A stretch of 64,000 bases of DNA from Paracoccaceae bacterium (GCA_024636555.1 JAGXGW010000067.1:1-64000); one strand, 5' to 3'. Positions 26,355 to 37,130 are shown, counted from the first letter of the stretch. The notes: generated by a model from the letters alone, not told the origin. Program-made: numbers and translations.

Positions 26355-27649
26355 TGGCGCGGGCTGATCTGAAAAAAGAAAAGCATGAGGCGACTGAGGC
26401 GCGGATCTCCACGCTGAACATGCCACAAGGCGGAACATGGGCGAGCATGGCGCGCAACGAGGCGCTGTCGCGTTTGCGTGGCATGGGTTTGCCCGCCCGG
26501 CGTGACGAATACTGGAAATACACCCGTCCCGATACGCTGATCCAGCAGGATGCACCGGCGGCAGCACTGTTCGACAGTCTGGAACCGGCGGTTTTCGACT
26601 CCGTCGACCGGCTGAAGATCGTTTTCGTCGATGGCGTTTTCGATGCGGCGGCCAGCGATGATCTGTCCCTGTCCGGCGTCGAGATCGATCGGCTGGAAAC
26701 CGCGGCAGCCGCCGATATCCATTGGGCCAAGGATGTTTACGGCCGTCTTGAGGCGCGCGGCCAGACGCCTGTGGCGCGCCCGCTGGCGGCGCTGAACTCG
26801 GCTTATGCCACGGACGGGATCCTGATCCGCGTCACCGGCAAGGCCGCCAAGCCGATCAGCCTGATTTATACCCATAAATCAGAGGCGTCTGATGCGATCC
26901 TGCATCACGTGATCAAGCTGGAAAAAGGTGCCGAACTGACGGTGCTGGAAAACGGTCCTGCCGCCTCGCGCTTCAACAAGGTGATGGAGGTCGAAGTCGC
27001 CGACGGGGCAAAGTTCCACCATATCCGCGCGCAGGGGCGCGACCACGAGCGCCGGGCGGCCACGCATCTGTTCACGCGGCTGGGGTCGGAAAGCCTGTTC
27101 AAATCCTTCACCCTGACCGTGAACGGCGCTTTGACCCGCAACGAGGCGGTCATCGAGTTTAGCGGCGACAATGCCGTGGCCCATATCGCGGGCGCTGCCA
27201 TGGGGGACGGGGCGTTCCATCATGACGACACGGTTTTCATCACCCATGACGCGGTGAATTGCGAAAGCCGTCAGGTCTATAAAAAGGTGCTGCGCAACGG
27301 GGCTGTGGGCGTGTTTCAGGGCAAGATCCTTGTCAAGGAAGGCGCGCAGAAAACCGACGGCTACCAGATCAGTCAGGCCTTGCTGCTCGACGATGACAGC
27401 CAGTTTCTGGCCAAGCCGGAGCTTGAGATCTATGCCGACGATGTGGCCTGTTCGCACGGCTCGACGACCGGCGCGATTGATCAGGACGCCCTTTACTATC
27501 TGCGGTCGCGCGGGGTGACCAAGAAGGAAGCAACCGATCTTCTGGTGCTGTCGTTTATGGCCGAGGCGGTGGAAGAGATCGAGGACGAATCCCTGCGTGA
27601 GGAGATCGTAACCCGGTTGACCGGCTGGCTGGAACGCAGGAGCGGCTGA
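26351..27649 (+). CDS. sufD: Fe-S cluster assembly protein SufD
   Basis: SufBD core SHGSTTGAIDQDALYYLRSRGV; ATGATG overlap with the sufC stop. Confidence 0.96.
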   Translation: MMARADLKKEKHEATEARISTLNMPQGGTWASMARNEALSRLRGMGLPARRDEYWKYTRPDTLIQQDAPAAALFDSLEPAVFDSVDRLKIVFVDGVFDAAASDDLSLSGVEIDRLETAAAADIHWAKDVYGRLEARGQTPVARPLAALNSAYATDGILIRVTGKAAKPISLIYTHKSEASDAILHHVIKLEKGAELTVLENGPAASRFNKVMEVEVADGAKFHHIRAQGRDHERRAATHLFTRLGSESLFKSFTLTVNGALTRNEAVIEFSGDNAVAHIAGAAMGDGAFHHDDTVFITHDAVNCESRQVYKKVLRNGAVGVFQGKILVKEGAQKTDGYQISQALLLDDDSQFLAKPELEIYADDVACSHGSTTGAIDQDALYYLRSRGVTKKEATDLLVLSFMAEAVEEIEDESLREEIVTRLTGWLERRSG

Positions 27650-28140
27650 TGCCCGTCACCCGCGATATCGTGGCCACCTACCGGGGGCCGGGGCGCGTGG
27701 TTGCGCGACTGATGGAGGCGGGCGCGCGGGAAGACCGTGCGCTCGTCATCCTGATCGGTGCCTGCGCCGTGATGTTCGTGGCGCAGTGGCCGCGCCTGTC
27801 GCGGATCGCGCATCTGACGGAGCAGGACCTTCAGATGTTGCTGGCCGGATCGCTGTTCGGCCTGCTGTTCATTCTGCCGCTTGCCCTTTACGCTCTGGCG
27901 TTGATCAGTCACGGTCTGATCCGTCTGGTGGGGGGCAAAAGCACCGGCTTTACGGCCCGTCTGGCCCTTTTCTGGGCGCTGCTTGCGGCCAGCCCTGTGG
28001 CTTTGCTTTGGGGTTTGGTGGCAGGTTTCATCGGCGAGGGCTTGGAACTGACCCTGACCGGAGCCATTTGGATGGCTGCCTTTTTGTGGTTCTGGATTGC
28101 CGGCATGAAACAGGCCGGTTGGGGAGATTGGCGCAGATGA
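27649..28140 (+). CDS. Yip1-type membrane protein
   Basis: Start overlaps the sufD stop; hydrophobic segments; followed by a related membrane ORF. Confidence 0.75.
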   Translation: MPVTRDIVATYRGPGRVVARLMEAGAREDRALVILIGACAVMFVAQWPRLSRIAHLTEQDLQMLLAGSLFGLLFILPLALYALALISHGLIRLVGGKSTGFTARLALFWALLAASPVALLWGLVAGFIGEGLELTLTGAIWMAAFLWFWIAGMKQAGWGDWRR

Positions 28141-28721
28141 ACCTGAATGACTTGTCCACTCTTGCGATGGACACGCTGCGCGACCCGCGCACCACGGCCG
28201 GACGGCTGATCGCGCAGGACGTCGGCATGCCGGCCCTGTGGCTGGCACTTGTCCTTGCGGCGGTGCTGAACGCGCTGCTGGTCGGTGTGAACATGGAACT
28301 GTTTCCGACGGCCAGTTTTCCGCTGCCACCGATCTTCCTGAACCCGCTGGTCTATGCCGCGGTCATGGCCGCCGGTCTGGCCTTCTCGATCTTCGTGCTC
28401 ACTTGGGTGGGCGGCAAGATGGGCGGGCAGGCGCGGCTGCAAGAGGTGGCCGTTGTGCTGATCTGGCTGCAATATCTGCGCCTTGCCGCACAGGTACTGC
28501 TGCTTGTGATGACCCTTCTGATCCCGGTGCTGGCGGTGATCGCAACATTCGCGATCGCACTTTACAGTTTTTTCCTGCTGCTGACCTTTCTGGACGTGGC
28601 GCATCGCTTCGGCTCCCTGGGCAAAAGCGCGCTGGTCATTGTCTTCTCGTTTCTGGGGGTCATCTTTGCCTTATCGATGCTTCTCACCTTGCTGGGCGTC
28701 ACCACTCCTGAAATGAGTTGA
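28137..28721 (+). CDS. Yip1 family membrane protein
   Basis: ATGA overlap with the preceding gene; 4-5 hydrophobic segments. Confidence 0.78.
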   Translation: MNLNDLSTLAMDTLRDPRTTAGRLIAQDVGMPALWLALVLAAVLNALLVGVNMELFPTASFPLPPIFLNPLVYAAVMAAGLAFSIFVLTWVGGKMGGQARLQEVAVVLIWLQYLRLAAQVLLLVMTLLIPVLAVIATFAIALYSFFLLLTFLDVAHRFGSLGKSALVIVFSFLGVIFALSMLLTLLGVTTPEMS

Positions 28722-28724
28722 TCC

Positions 28725-29945
28725 ATGTTTGATGTCGAAAAAATCCGCGCCGATTTCCCGATCCTGTCGCGGCAGGTGAACGGTAAGCCGCTGGTTTATC
28801 TGGATAACGGGGCCTCGGCGCAAAAGCCGCAGGTGGTGATTGATGCCATCACCCGCGCCTATAGCCACGAATATGCCAATGTGCACCGGGGCCTGCATTA
28901 CCTGTCCAATCTGGCCACAGACAATTACGAGGCCGTGCGCGGGATCGTCGCACGCTTTCTGGGAGCGGCCAGCGAGGAGGAGATCATCTTCAACTCCGGC
29001 ACCACCGAAGGGATCAACATGGTCGCCTACGGCTGGGCCATGCCACGGATGCAGGCGGGTGACGAGATCATCCTGAGCATCATGGAGCATCACGCCAATA
29101 TCGTGCCGTGGCATTTCCTGCGCGAACGGCAGGGTGTGGTGATCAAATGGGTGGATGTGGACAGCACCGGCGCGCTGGACCCTGCCAAGGTTCTCGCGGC
29201 GATCACCCCGCGCACCAAGCTGATCGCGGTCACGCATGTGTCGAATGTGCTGGGCACCGTCGTGGACGTCAAGGCGATCTGCGACGGCGCACGCGCCAAG
29301 GGCGTGCCGGTACTGGTCGACGGCTCGCAGGCGGCGGTGCATATGCCGGTGAACATGCAGGAGATCGGGTGCGATTTCTACGCGATCACGGGGCACAAGC
29401 TCTACGGTCCGTCCGGTTCTGGCGCGATCTATGTCCGCAAGGAACGTATGGCCGAAATGCGCCCCTTCATCGGCGGCGGTGATATGATCCGCGAGGTGAC
29501 GCGCGACAGCGTCACCTATAACGATCCGCCGATGATGTTCGAGGCGGGCACGCCCGGTATCGTGCAGACCATCGGGTTGGGGGTCGCGCTGGAATATATG
29601 ATGGGTCTGGGGATGGAAAACATCGCCGCCCACGAGAAAGGCCTGCGCGATTATGCCCGCACCCGGCTGGACGGGCTGAACTGGATCTCGGTGCAGGGCA
29701 CCACGCCGAACAAGGCGGCGATCTTCTCGTTCACGATGGACGGGGCCGCGCATGCGCATGATATCTCGACCATTCTGGACAAGAAGGGTGTCGCGGTGCG
29801 CGCGGGCCAGCATTGCGCGGGGCCGCTGATGGAGCATATGGGCCTGAACGCGACCTGCCGCGCCTCGTTCGGGGTGTATAATACCGAGGCCGAGGTGGAT
29901 GTGCTGATCGACGCGCTGGAACTGGCGCATGACCTGTTTGCCTGA
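28725..29945 (+). CDS. sufS: group II cysteine desulfurase SufS
   Basis: [64 protein letters not shown]. Confidence 0.97.
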   Translation: MFDVEKIRADFPILSRQVNGKPLVYLDNGASAQKPQVVIDAITRAYSHEYANVHRGLHYLSNLATDNYEAVRGIVARFLGAASEEEIIFNSGTTEGINMVAYGWAMPRMQAGDEIILSIMEHHANIVPWHFLRERQGVVIKWVDVDSTGALDPAKVLAAITPRTKLIAVTHVSNVLGTVVDVKAICDGARAKGVPVLVDGSQAAVHMPVNMQEIGCDFYAITGHKLYGPSGSGAIYVRKERMAEMRPFIGGGDMIREVTRDSVTYNDPPMMFEAGTPGIVQTIGLGVALEYMMGLGMENIAAHEKGLRDYARTRLDGLNWISVQGTTPNKAAIFSFTMDGAAHAHDISTILDKKGVAVRAGQHCAGPLMEHMGLNATCRASFGVYNTEAEVDVLIDALELAHDLFA

Positions 29946-29953
29946 CAAGGCTC

Positions 29954-29989
29954 CGGCGCGCGCCAAATAGCAGTTGCGGGCGCGCGCCG
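29954..29989 (+). terminator. hairpin terminator downstream of sufS
   Basis: CGGCGCGCGCC-14nt-GGCGCGCGCCG followed by GTTTATCC. Confidence 0.65.
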
Positions 29990-30012
29990 TTTATCCTATT
30001 CCGGCCCCAGAT

Positions 30013-30089
<77 letters not shown>

Positions 30090-30502
30090 AATCGTATCTT
30101 TTGCGTGCGGCGGGCTTTCCAAGGCGTTGGAAGCGGGTCAGCGCGTTGAGGTGTGAACAAGGTTCTTGATCGAGCCTCATTTCTGCCCTCCGCTCGGTGC
30201 CTTTTTGGCTGTAAACCGGTCGACATCGAGCGCCGAAACAACCCCAGAATGTATGGCCGATCACCTGCAAATTCACGCATATATTTACGGAAACCAGCGC
30301 GTTGAGCGGGTTGCGCCATCGGCTTGTGATGATTGCGCGATTTGATGCTGGCAAACGCGCCGTTCGGGTTGACATGCCCTGTCACGCGTCCCTATCCTGA
30401 CCGCAGAGCGAAACGATATTCCGCATCCTCGGAAGGGGGCCGTCTCAGGCGGTAAAAACGCGGGGCAAAATATCCGCTTTCGCCGGATAATGGGAGGATA
30501 CC

Positions 30503-31639
30503 ATGAAACAATTTTTCGCCGCTTTTGCGGCAGTCTCGCTGTCGGTCGGTGCGGTCTCGGCGAACGAGATCGAATTGCCGGGTCAGCTGTCGTGGACGGC
30601 TTACGATACCGGTTCGGCTGGCTATAACCAGGCGGTTGCCATCGGGGCCGCCCTTCAGGATGCTGTCGGGGTCAACCTGCGTGTCCTGCCGGGCAAGAAC
30701 GACGTCTCGCGCACCGAACCGCTGCGACAGGGCCGTGTGCAGTTCTCGGCCACGGGTGTGGGCGGCAGCTTCATGGCGCAGGAAGGCGCATTCGATTTCG
30801 GTGCCGAGAACTGGGGTCCGCAGCCGATCCGCGTTCTGCTGGCCAATAACGGTGGCGCGATCAACCTTGCTGTCGGCGTGGCCGGCGATCTGGGAATCGA
30901 GACCTTTGCCGATCTGCGCGGCAAGCGCGTGGCCTATATCGCGGGGGCGCCTGCGCTTAACGTCAATACCGAGGCGTACCTCGCCTATGGCGGTCTGACA
31001 TGGGATGACGTGACCCGCGTCGATTTTGGCGGATTCGGCGCAAGCTGGACCGGTCTGATCGAAAACCAGGTGGATGCGGCCTTTGCGTCGACCAACTCCG
31101 GTTCCGCCTATGAAGCGGCTGCCGGTCCGCGCGGTTTGTTCTGGCCACCGATTGATCCCGAGAACGAAGAAGGCATTGCGGCCATGCGCGAGATCGCGCC
31201 GTTCTTCATGCCTAATCTTGCCACTGTCGGCGCCAATATCGACGGCACGGACGGCTACCAGGGCGCAGGATATCCATATCCGGTGCTGATCGCGACAGAC
31301 GAGACCGAAGAGGATCTGGTCTATAACATGACCAAGGCGATGGTCGAGCTGTTCCCGGCCTATGATGGAAAATCCCCCGGTATCGGTGGATGGTCGCTTA
31401 CGCTTCAGGAAATGGAGTGGGTGGTTCCCTATCACGAGGGTGCGATCCGCTATTTCACCGAAGTCGGTGCATGGTCCGACGCGGCGCAGGCCAACAATGA
31501 TCGTCTGATCGAGCGTCAGCGGGTTCTGAAAGAGGCATGGGACGCTCTCAAGGCAGAGGCCCCGTCCGATTGGGAAGCGGCATGGTCCGAGGCCCGCCGG
31601 AAGGCACTGGCGGATGCCGGTCTGGAAGTCGTGTTCTGA
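30503..31639 (+). CDS. TAXI family TRAP transporter substrate-binding protein
   Basis: Signal peptide; LSWTAYDTGSAGYNQAVAIGAAL, GNDVSRTEPLRQGRVQFSATGVGG-type TAXI motif; adjacent fused TRAP permease. Confidence 0.9.
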   Translation: MKQFFAAFAAVSLSVGAVSANEIELPGQLSWTAYDTGSAGYNQAVAIGAALQDAVGVNLRVLPGKNDVSRTEPLRQGRVQFSATGVGGSFMAQEGAFDFGAENWGPQPIRVLLANNGGAINLAVGVAGDLGIETFADLRGKRVAYIAGAPALNVNTEAYLAYGGLTWDDVTRVDFGGFGASWTGLIENQVDAAFASTNSGSAYEAAAGPRGLFWPPIDPENEEGIAAMREIAPFFMPNLATVGANIDGTDGYQGAGYPYPVLIATDETEEDLVYNMTKAMVELFPAYDGKSPGIGGWSLTLQEMEWVVPYHEGAIRYFTEVGAWSDAAQANNDRLIERQRVLKEAWDALKAEAPSDWEAAWSEARRKALADAGLEVVF

Positions 31640-31651
31640 TCGACACATAAC

Positions 31652-31692
31652 AAAAGGGTCCGGCCGGTGCAGTTGCGCGGGCCGGGCCTTTT
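31652..31692 (+). terminator. intercistronic hairpin between TAXI SBP and TRAP permease
   Basis: AAAAGGGTCCGGCC-N13-GGGCCGGGCCTTTT, one mismatch and one wobble. Confidence 0.65.
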
Positions 31693-31786
31693 GATGTTTG
31701 CCTGATACTCCCCGCTGACTGTCCGGGAGGCCGCAACCGGCCTTGCGACACACAGCCAACTGACCCCATCCCATCAAGGAATTCCC

Positions 31787-33802
31787 ATGAGCGTTGATCC
31801 CAAGGTTGACCCGAAGTCTCCGGCGGCGAAAGGTATCCCGACTTATGATCAGGTTGCCATTGACGGCTCCAGCCCCGCCGAGCGTATCAGCGGCGTCGCG
31901 CGATGGGTCGTGATGGGCGGCACGCTGGCAGGGCTGGTTCTGGTGGTCAATCAGCTGTTCAACCTGCAGGCCTTCGGGATCGTGCTGATTGACGGGCGCT
32001 ACCTTTATATCCTCGGTGGTCTGTTTCTGGCGCTGAGCTTTCTCATTTTCCAGTTGAAGGGTGGCAAAGGCGGCAAGCCGATGCTCATCGACTGGGCCTT
32101 GTTCGCGCTTTCCTTGGGTTGCACGGTCTATCTCAGCAATACCGCGCAGCAGAACCTGTCACAGGGCTGGGAATATGCGCCACCGCAGACGGCGCAATAT
32201 GTTGCGGTCCTGTTTTTCGTGCTGGTGCTGGAAGCCACGCGCCGGGCGGGCGGTCTTGTGCTGTTCACCATCGTGACGATTTTCGCATTCTACCCGACTT
32301 TCGCAGGCCATGTGCCCTCACCGCTGACCGGCTTTCAAAGCACGTTCATGCAGACGGTACCCTATCACATCTACTCGTCCGAGAGCAGTTTCGGCATCCC
32401 GATGAAAGCCTTCGGCGGTGTGGTGATCGGCTTCATCCTGTTCGGTGCCGTGCTGCAACGCACGGGCGGCGGGCAGTTCTTCAACGATCTGGCGCTTGGC
32501 CTTGTGGGAGGCTACCGCGGTGGCGCGGCGAAAGTCTCGATCTTCGCCAGCGGCTTCATGGGCTCGATGTCCGGCTCCGTCATCTCGAACGTGCTGACCA
32601 CGGGGGCGGTGTCGATCCCCGCCATGCGCAGAACCGGGTTTTCCGCCAAGACCGCCGCCGCGACCGAGGCTGTCGCCTCCACGGGTGGCGTGTTGATGCC
32701 GCCGATCATGGGGGCGACGGCCTTTATCATGGCCTCGTTCCTGTCGCGGCCCTATATCGATATTGCCCTTGCGGCGGCCATTCCGAGCATTCTGTTCTAC
32801 TGGGGCCTGTTCACCCAGATCGACGCCTATTCGGCCAAACGCGGGTTGCGTGGCCTGCCCAAGCCCGATCTGCCCGTCCTGCGTCAGGTCATGAAGGACG
32901 GCTGGCCCTATATCTTCGTCTTTGCGCTGCTGCTCTTCATGATGATCGGTCTGCGCCGCGAGACATCGGCGCCGTTCTACGCGACCGTGCTTTTGCTGGT
33001 GGTCAACCAGTTCCGCGCGAGCCACCGTCTGGATATGCAACGCCTCAGCAACATGATTGTCGGCGTGGGCATGGGACTGGCCGAACTGACAGCCATCCTG
33101 CTGGGTGTGGGCCTGATCGTGGGGTCGTTCTCGGCCACCGGACTGGCGGGCACATTGGTCAATGATCTGGTCTTCATCGCCGGTGACGACACGCTGATCC
33201 TGTTGCTGATGGGGGCGATCACCGCCTTTGTCTTCGGCATGGGGATGACCGTCACGGCCTGTTACATCTTTCTGGCCGTCGTGCTGGCCCCCGCGCTGGA
33301 AGCGGGCGGGCTGAACACCCTCGCAGTGCATCTGTTCATCCTCTACTGGGGCATGGTCAGCTTCATCACGCCGCCTGTGGCTTTGGGGGCTTTTGCCGCC
33401 TCGAGCATGGCCGGATCGAACCCGTTCGCAACCGGCGTCGAGGCCATGCGTCTGGGGGGTGTCATCTACATCATGCCGTTCTTCTTCGTCCTCAACCCCG
33501 CCCTGATCGGACAAGCTCCTGCTTGGGAGGTGATTGTCGCGACCTCTTGCGCCTTGGTCGGGATTGCCATGATCTCGTCCGCGCTGCAGGGCTACGTCAG
33601 CCTTGTTGGCCCGATCAGGGGGGTGTTTGCGTTGCCGCTCAGGATCATGATGTTCTTCGGCGGCATGTTGATCGCCAAGCCCAAGACGGAACTTCTGGAC
33701 TTGAACTATGGCGAGTCCTTCCTGTTGGGGGCTGCGGTCTGTGCCTTGCCGATGTTCGTTGCATGGCGCGCGCGGCATGACCACACGCCAAGCCCGGCAT
33801 GA
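31787..33802 (+). CDS. fused TRAP transporter permease (DctQM-type)
   Basis: 671 aa, many TM segments; GGGQFFNDLALGLVGGYRGGAAKVSIFASGFMGSMSGSVISNVLTTGAVSIPAM, STGGVLMPPIMGATAFIM. Confidence 0.95.
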   Translation: MSVDPKVDPKSPAAKGIPTYDQVAIDGSSPAERISGVARWVVMGGTLAGLVLVVNQLFNLQAFGIVLIDGRYLYILGGLFLALSFLIFQLKGGKGGKPMLIDWALFALSLGCTVYLSNTAQQNLSQGWEYAPPQTAQYVAVLFFVLVLEATRRAGGLVLFTIVTIFAFYPTFAGHVPSPLTGFQSTFMQTVPYHIYSSESSFGIPMKAFGGVVIGFILFGAVLQRTGGGQFFNDLALGLVGGYRGGAAKVSIFASGFMGSMSGSVISNVLTTGAVSIPAMRRTGFSAKTAAATEAVASTGGVLMPPIMGATAFIMASFLSRPYIDIALAAAIPSILFYWGLFTQIDAYSAKRGLRGLPKPDLPVLRQVMKDGWPYIFVFALLLFMMIGLRRETSAPFYATVLLLVVNQFRASHRLDMQRLSNMIVGVGMGLAELTAILLGVGLIVGSFSATGLAGTLVNDLVFIAGDDTLILLLMGAITAFVFGMGMTVTACYIFLAVVLAPALEAGGLNTLAVHLFILYWGMVSFITPPVALGAFAASSMAGSNPFATGVEAMRLGGVIYIMPFFFVLNPALIGQAPAWEVIVATSCALVGIAMISSALQGYVSLVGPIRGVFALPLRIMMFFGGMLIAKPKTELLDLNYGESFLLGAAVCALPMFVAWRARHDHTPSPA

Positions 33803-33863
33803 GCCTTGCGCCCGCGCTCTCCGCACAGATCAGCACCAACACACCAAGACCCGGAAGACACGT

Positions 33864-35432
33864 ATGATCACGATCAATCCACCCAATTCGGGGACAACGC
33901 CCCAACGCAGTATCGTCGCACAGGTCCGCGAGAATGCCCGCGCCAATCCCGACAAACTGGCACTGGTGTGTGGCGAGACACGGCTGACGTGGCGGACATT
34001 CGACGAGGGTGTGAACCGTGTGGCGAACCTGCTGCTGGGCAACGGCCTGCAAAAGGGTGACCGGATCGCGATCCTGTCGCCCAATTCGGTGGATTACGCG
34101 CTGCTGTTCATGGGTATCCTGCGAGCGGGGGGCTGTGTGACGCCGCTGTCCACCATGGCCTCGGGCGAGGCACTGGAGAAGATGCTGAAAGATTGCAGCG
34201 CCAGCACGATCTTTGTGGCGCGGCAATATCTCGATCTGGTCGAGGGTTTTCTGGGCGCGATGGATATCGCCCGCTATGCGATGGATTTCGAGGCGCCGGA
34301 CTATCACCCCATGGCCGACGCGCTGGCCGCAGCGGATACAACCGATCCGATGGTCGACATCGATCTGAAGGATGCGTTCAACCTGATCTATTCCTCCGGC
34401 ACCACAGGCACGCCCAAGGGGATCCTGCATGACCACTGGATGCGCGCCGCGCAGATGGACCGTGTCACGCCCAACGGCTATGACGACAATGCCCGCACGC
34501 TGATCTCCACGCCGCTCTATTCCAACACCACCATCGTGGCCTTTGTGCCCACACTGTTCGGCGGCTCGACCGTTCATCTGATGCCGAAGTTCGACGCGCG
34601 CGAGTATCTGGAGATCGTGCAGGCCGAAAAGATCACCCACACGATGCTGGTGCCGGTGCAATACAAACGCATCATGGATGTGCCGGATTTCGACAGCTTC
34701 GATCTGTCCTCCATGCGGATTAAATTCTCCACCTCCGCGCCCTTGCGAGCCGATGTGAAAGCCGATGTGCTGGCGCGTTTTCCCGGCAAGCTGATCGAAT
34801 ATTACGGCCTGACCGAAGGCGGCGGCGTCACGGTTCTGGTGGCGGATGAGCATCCCGACAAGCTGCATACGGTGGGCAAGCTTGCCCCCGGCAATGACAT
34901 CCGCCTGATCGACGCCGAGGGGCGCGAGGTGCCGCAAGGGCAGGTGGGCGAGATTTGCGGGCGCGGGCCCACGATGATGGCGGGCTATTTCGGGCGCGAG
35001 GATCTGACCCGCGATTACATCTGGCACAACGCGGCGGGCGAGGTCTATTTCCGCTCCGGCGATATGGGCCATTTCGATGCGGACGGCTTTCTGGTGCTGT
35101 CGGACCGCAAGAAGGATATGATCATTTCCGGCGGGCTGAACATCTATGCCAATGATCTGGAACTGGTGTTGCTGGCCGATCCGGATGTGACCGATGCCGC
35201 CGTGATCGGCGTGCCTTCCGAGCAATGGGGTGAGACACCCTACGGGCTGGTCGTCCTTCGTACAGGCGCGACCCGCAGTCTTGAGACAATTTGCGAGGTG
35301 GCCAACAAAAAACTCGGCAAAAGTCAGCGTTTGTCAGGGCTTGAGGCCCGCAAGGAGTTGCCACGCAGCACCATCGGCAAGATACTGAAGCGCGAACTGC
35401 GCGCGCCCTACTGGGCCGACGCGCCGAACTGA
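33864..35432 (+). CDS. AMP-dependent acyl-CoA synthetase/ligase
   Basis: LIYSSGTTGTPKGILHDH, YYGLTEGGG, RKKDMIISGGLNIYANDLE, RSTIGKILKREL. Confidence 0.94.
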   Translation: MITINPPNSGTTPQRSIVAQVRENARANPDKLALVCGETRLTWRTFDEGVNRVANLLLGNGLQKGDRIAILSPNSVDYALLFMGILRAGGCVTPLSTMASGEALEKMLKDCSASTIFVARQYLDLVEGFLGAMDIARYAMDFEAPDYHPMADALAAADTTDPMVDIDLKDAFNLIYSSGTTGTPKGILHDHWMRAAQMDRVTPNGYDDNARTLISTPLYSNTTIVAFVPTLFGGSTVHLMPKFDAREYLEIVQAEKITHTMLVPVQYKRIMDVPDFDSFDLSSMRIKFSTSAPLRADVKADVLARFPGKLIEYYGLTEGGGVTVLVADEHPDKLHTVGKLAPGNDIRLIDAEGREVPQGQVGEICGRGPTMMAGYFGREDLTRDYIWHNAAGEVYFRSGDMGHFDADGFLVLSDRKKDMIISGGLNIYANDLELVLLADPDVTDAAVIGVPSEQWGETPYGLVVLRTGATRSLETICEVANKKLGKSQRLSGLEARKELPRSTIGKILKRELRAPYWADAPN

Positions 35433-35447
35433 CTGGAAAGGCACAAC

Positions 35448-37022
35448 ATGACCAACCCGACCGATCCCGCCATGAATGGCGCAGAAAGCCTTGTGCATAC
35501 GCTACTGGCGGCGGGGGTTGATACCTGCTTTTCAAACCCCGGCACCTCCGAGATGCACTTTGTCGCGGCCCTTGATCATATCCCCGGCATGCGCTCGGTG
35601 CTGACGCTGCAAGAGGGCGTGGCGACGGGGGCGGCGGATGGCTATTACCGCATGGCGGGCAAGACCGCCTGCACGCTCCTGCATCTGGGGCCGGGGCTGG
35701 CGAATGGCCTGTCGAACCTGCACAACGCCAAAAAAGCAGGCTCGGGCGTGCTCAACATCATCGGTGAACATGCCGACAGCCATATCGCACTGGATGCGCC
35801 GCTCACCTCGGATATTCAGGGCATCGCGCGGCCCGTCTCGCATTGGGTGCATACCTCCAAGAACGTCACCGATCTCGGCGCGGATGCCGCGCAGGCGGTG
35901 CAGGCGGCCAATACCGCACCGGGACAGGTGGCGGCATTGATCCTGCCCTCCGACACGGCATGGACCGACGGCGGTGTGGTGGCAGAACCCTTGCCTACGC
36001 CCGAACGCCCCGATTTCGACCGCAGCCAGTTCGACGCGGCGGTGGCGGCCCTGTCTGGACCGGACAGTCTGCTGCTGATGGGCGGCGCGGCCTTGACCGA
36101 GGCCAATCTCGAGATCGCGGGCCGCATCAGTGCGGCGACCGGCTGCGGTCTGCTGTCGGAATGGTCCAATGCGCGGATGGAGCGCGGGGCAGGGCGTGTG
36201 GCCGTGGGCCGTGTGCCCTATCCGATCGATCAGGCGATCAAGGTGCTGGAACCCTACAAACGGATCGTGCTGGTCGGCGCACGCGCGCCCATCGGCTTTT
36301 TCGCCTATCCCGGCAAACCGGCCGTGCTGACAGCCGATGGTGCCGAGATCATCCATCTGGCGGAGACCGGCAGCAACCTGACCGCCGCGCTGACAGCGCT
36401 TTGCGAAGGGGCCGGCGCGATGGAAACGCCGCCTGCGCATGTCGCGGCCAGTGCGATGCCGGACCGTCCCGATGGCAAAAGCCCGCTGTCGCCGGAAAAC
36501 ATCGCCGCTTTGCTGGGCCGCGCGATCCCCGAAAATGCGGTGATCGTGGACGAATCCGTGACCACGGGGCGTAACTTCTCGCCCGCCACGCAGGGCGCGC
36601 CGAAACATGTCTGGCTGAACAATTGCGGCGGCTCCATCGGCTATGGCCTGCCTGTGGCGATCGGGGCCGCGATTGCCGCGCCGGACTCCAAGATCATGGC
36701 GCTGACGGGCGATGGCAGCGCGATGTATACCGTGCAGGCGCTCTGGACGATGGCGCGCGAGAATCTGGACGTGACCGTGGTGATCTTCGCCAACCGCAGC
36801 TACCGCATCCTGCGCGGCGAGTTGACCAATGTGGGCGTCGGCAACCCCGGACCGCGCGCGATCGACATGCTGTCGCTGGACCGGCCCAATCTGGACTGGG
36901 TGCAGATGTCGCGCGGCATGGGGGTGGAGGCTGTCGCCGTGACCGATTGCGACGGGTTCGAGGCCGCACTGGCCGAGGGCCTGGCGACACCCGGCCCCTA
37001 TCTGATCGAAGCGGTGATGTGA
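35448..37022 (+). CDS. thiamine-pyrophosphate-dependent enzyme (acetolactate synthase large subunit-like / benzoylformate decarboxylase-like)
   Basis: TLQEGVATGAADGYYRMAGK (TPP Glu), GDGSAMYTVQALWTMARENLDVTVVIFANRSY (GDG...N motif). Confidence 0.9.
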   Translation: MTNPTDPAMNGAESLVHTLLAAGVDTCFSNPGTSEMHFVAALDHIPGMRSVLTLQEGVATGAADGYYRMAGKTACTLLHLGPGLANGLSNLHNAKKAGSGVLNIIGEHADSHIALDAPLTSDIQGIARPVSHWVHTSKNVTDLGADAAQAVQAANTAPGQVAALILPSDTAWTDGGVVAEPLPTPERPDFDRSQFDAAVAALSGPDSLLLMGGAALTEANLEIAGRISAATGCGLLSEWSNARMERGAGRVAVGRVPYPIDQAIKVLEPYKRIVLVGARAPIGFFAYPGKPAVLTADGAEIIHLAETGSNLTAALTALCEGAGAMETPPAHVAASAMPDRPDGKSPLSPENIAALLGRAIPENAVIVDESVTTGRNFSPATQGAPKHVWLNNCGGSIGYGLPVAIGAAIAAPDSKIMALTGDGSAMYTVQALWTMARENLDVTVVIFANRSYRILRGELTNVGVGNPGPRAIDMLSLDRPNLDWVQMSRGMGVEAVAVTDCDGFEAALAEGLATPGPYLIEAVM

Positions 37023-37130
37023 GCTTTCACGCGACAGACTGCTATATCGGCGCTGATCAAGGTCTGCGTCGCATATAGCAGGCCGATCTTCTTATGACGC
37101 TGACAATTCTGTGAGAACCAATGCAAAAGC

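Noticed and set aside
30139-30306. 12-nt direct repeat CAGCGCGTTGAG (30139-30150 and 30295-30306) downstream of tRNA-Arg as a possible integration scar
   Set aside because: Repeats do not match the tRNA 3' end, no integrase or foreign genes; likely chance
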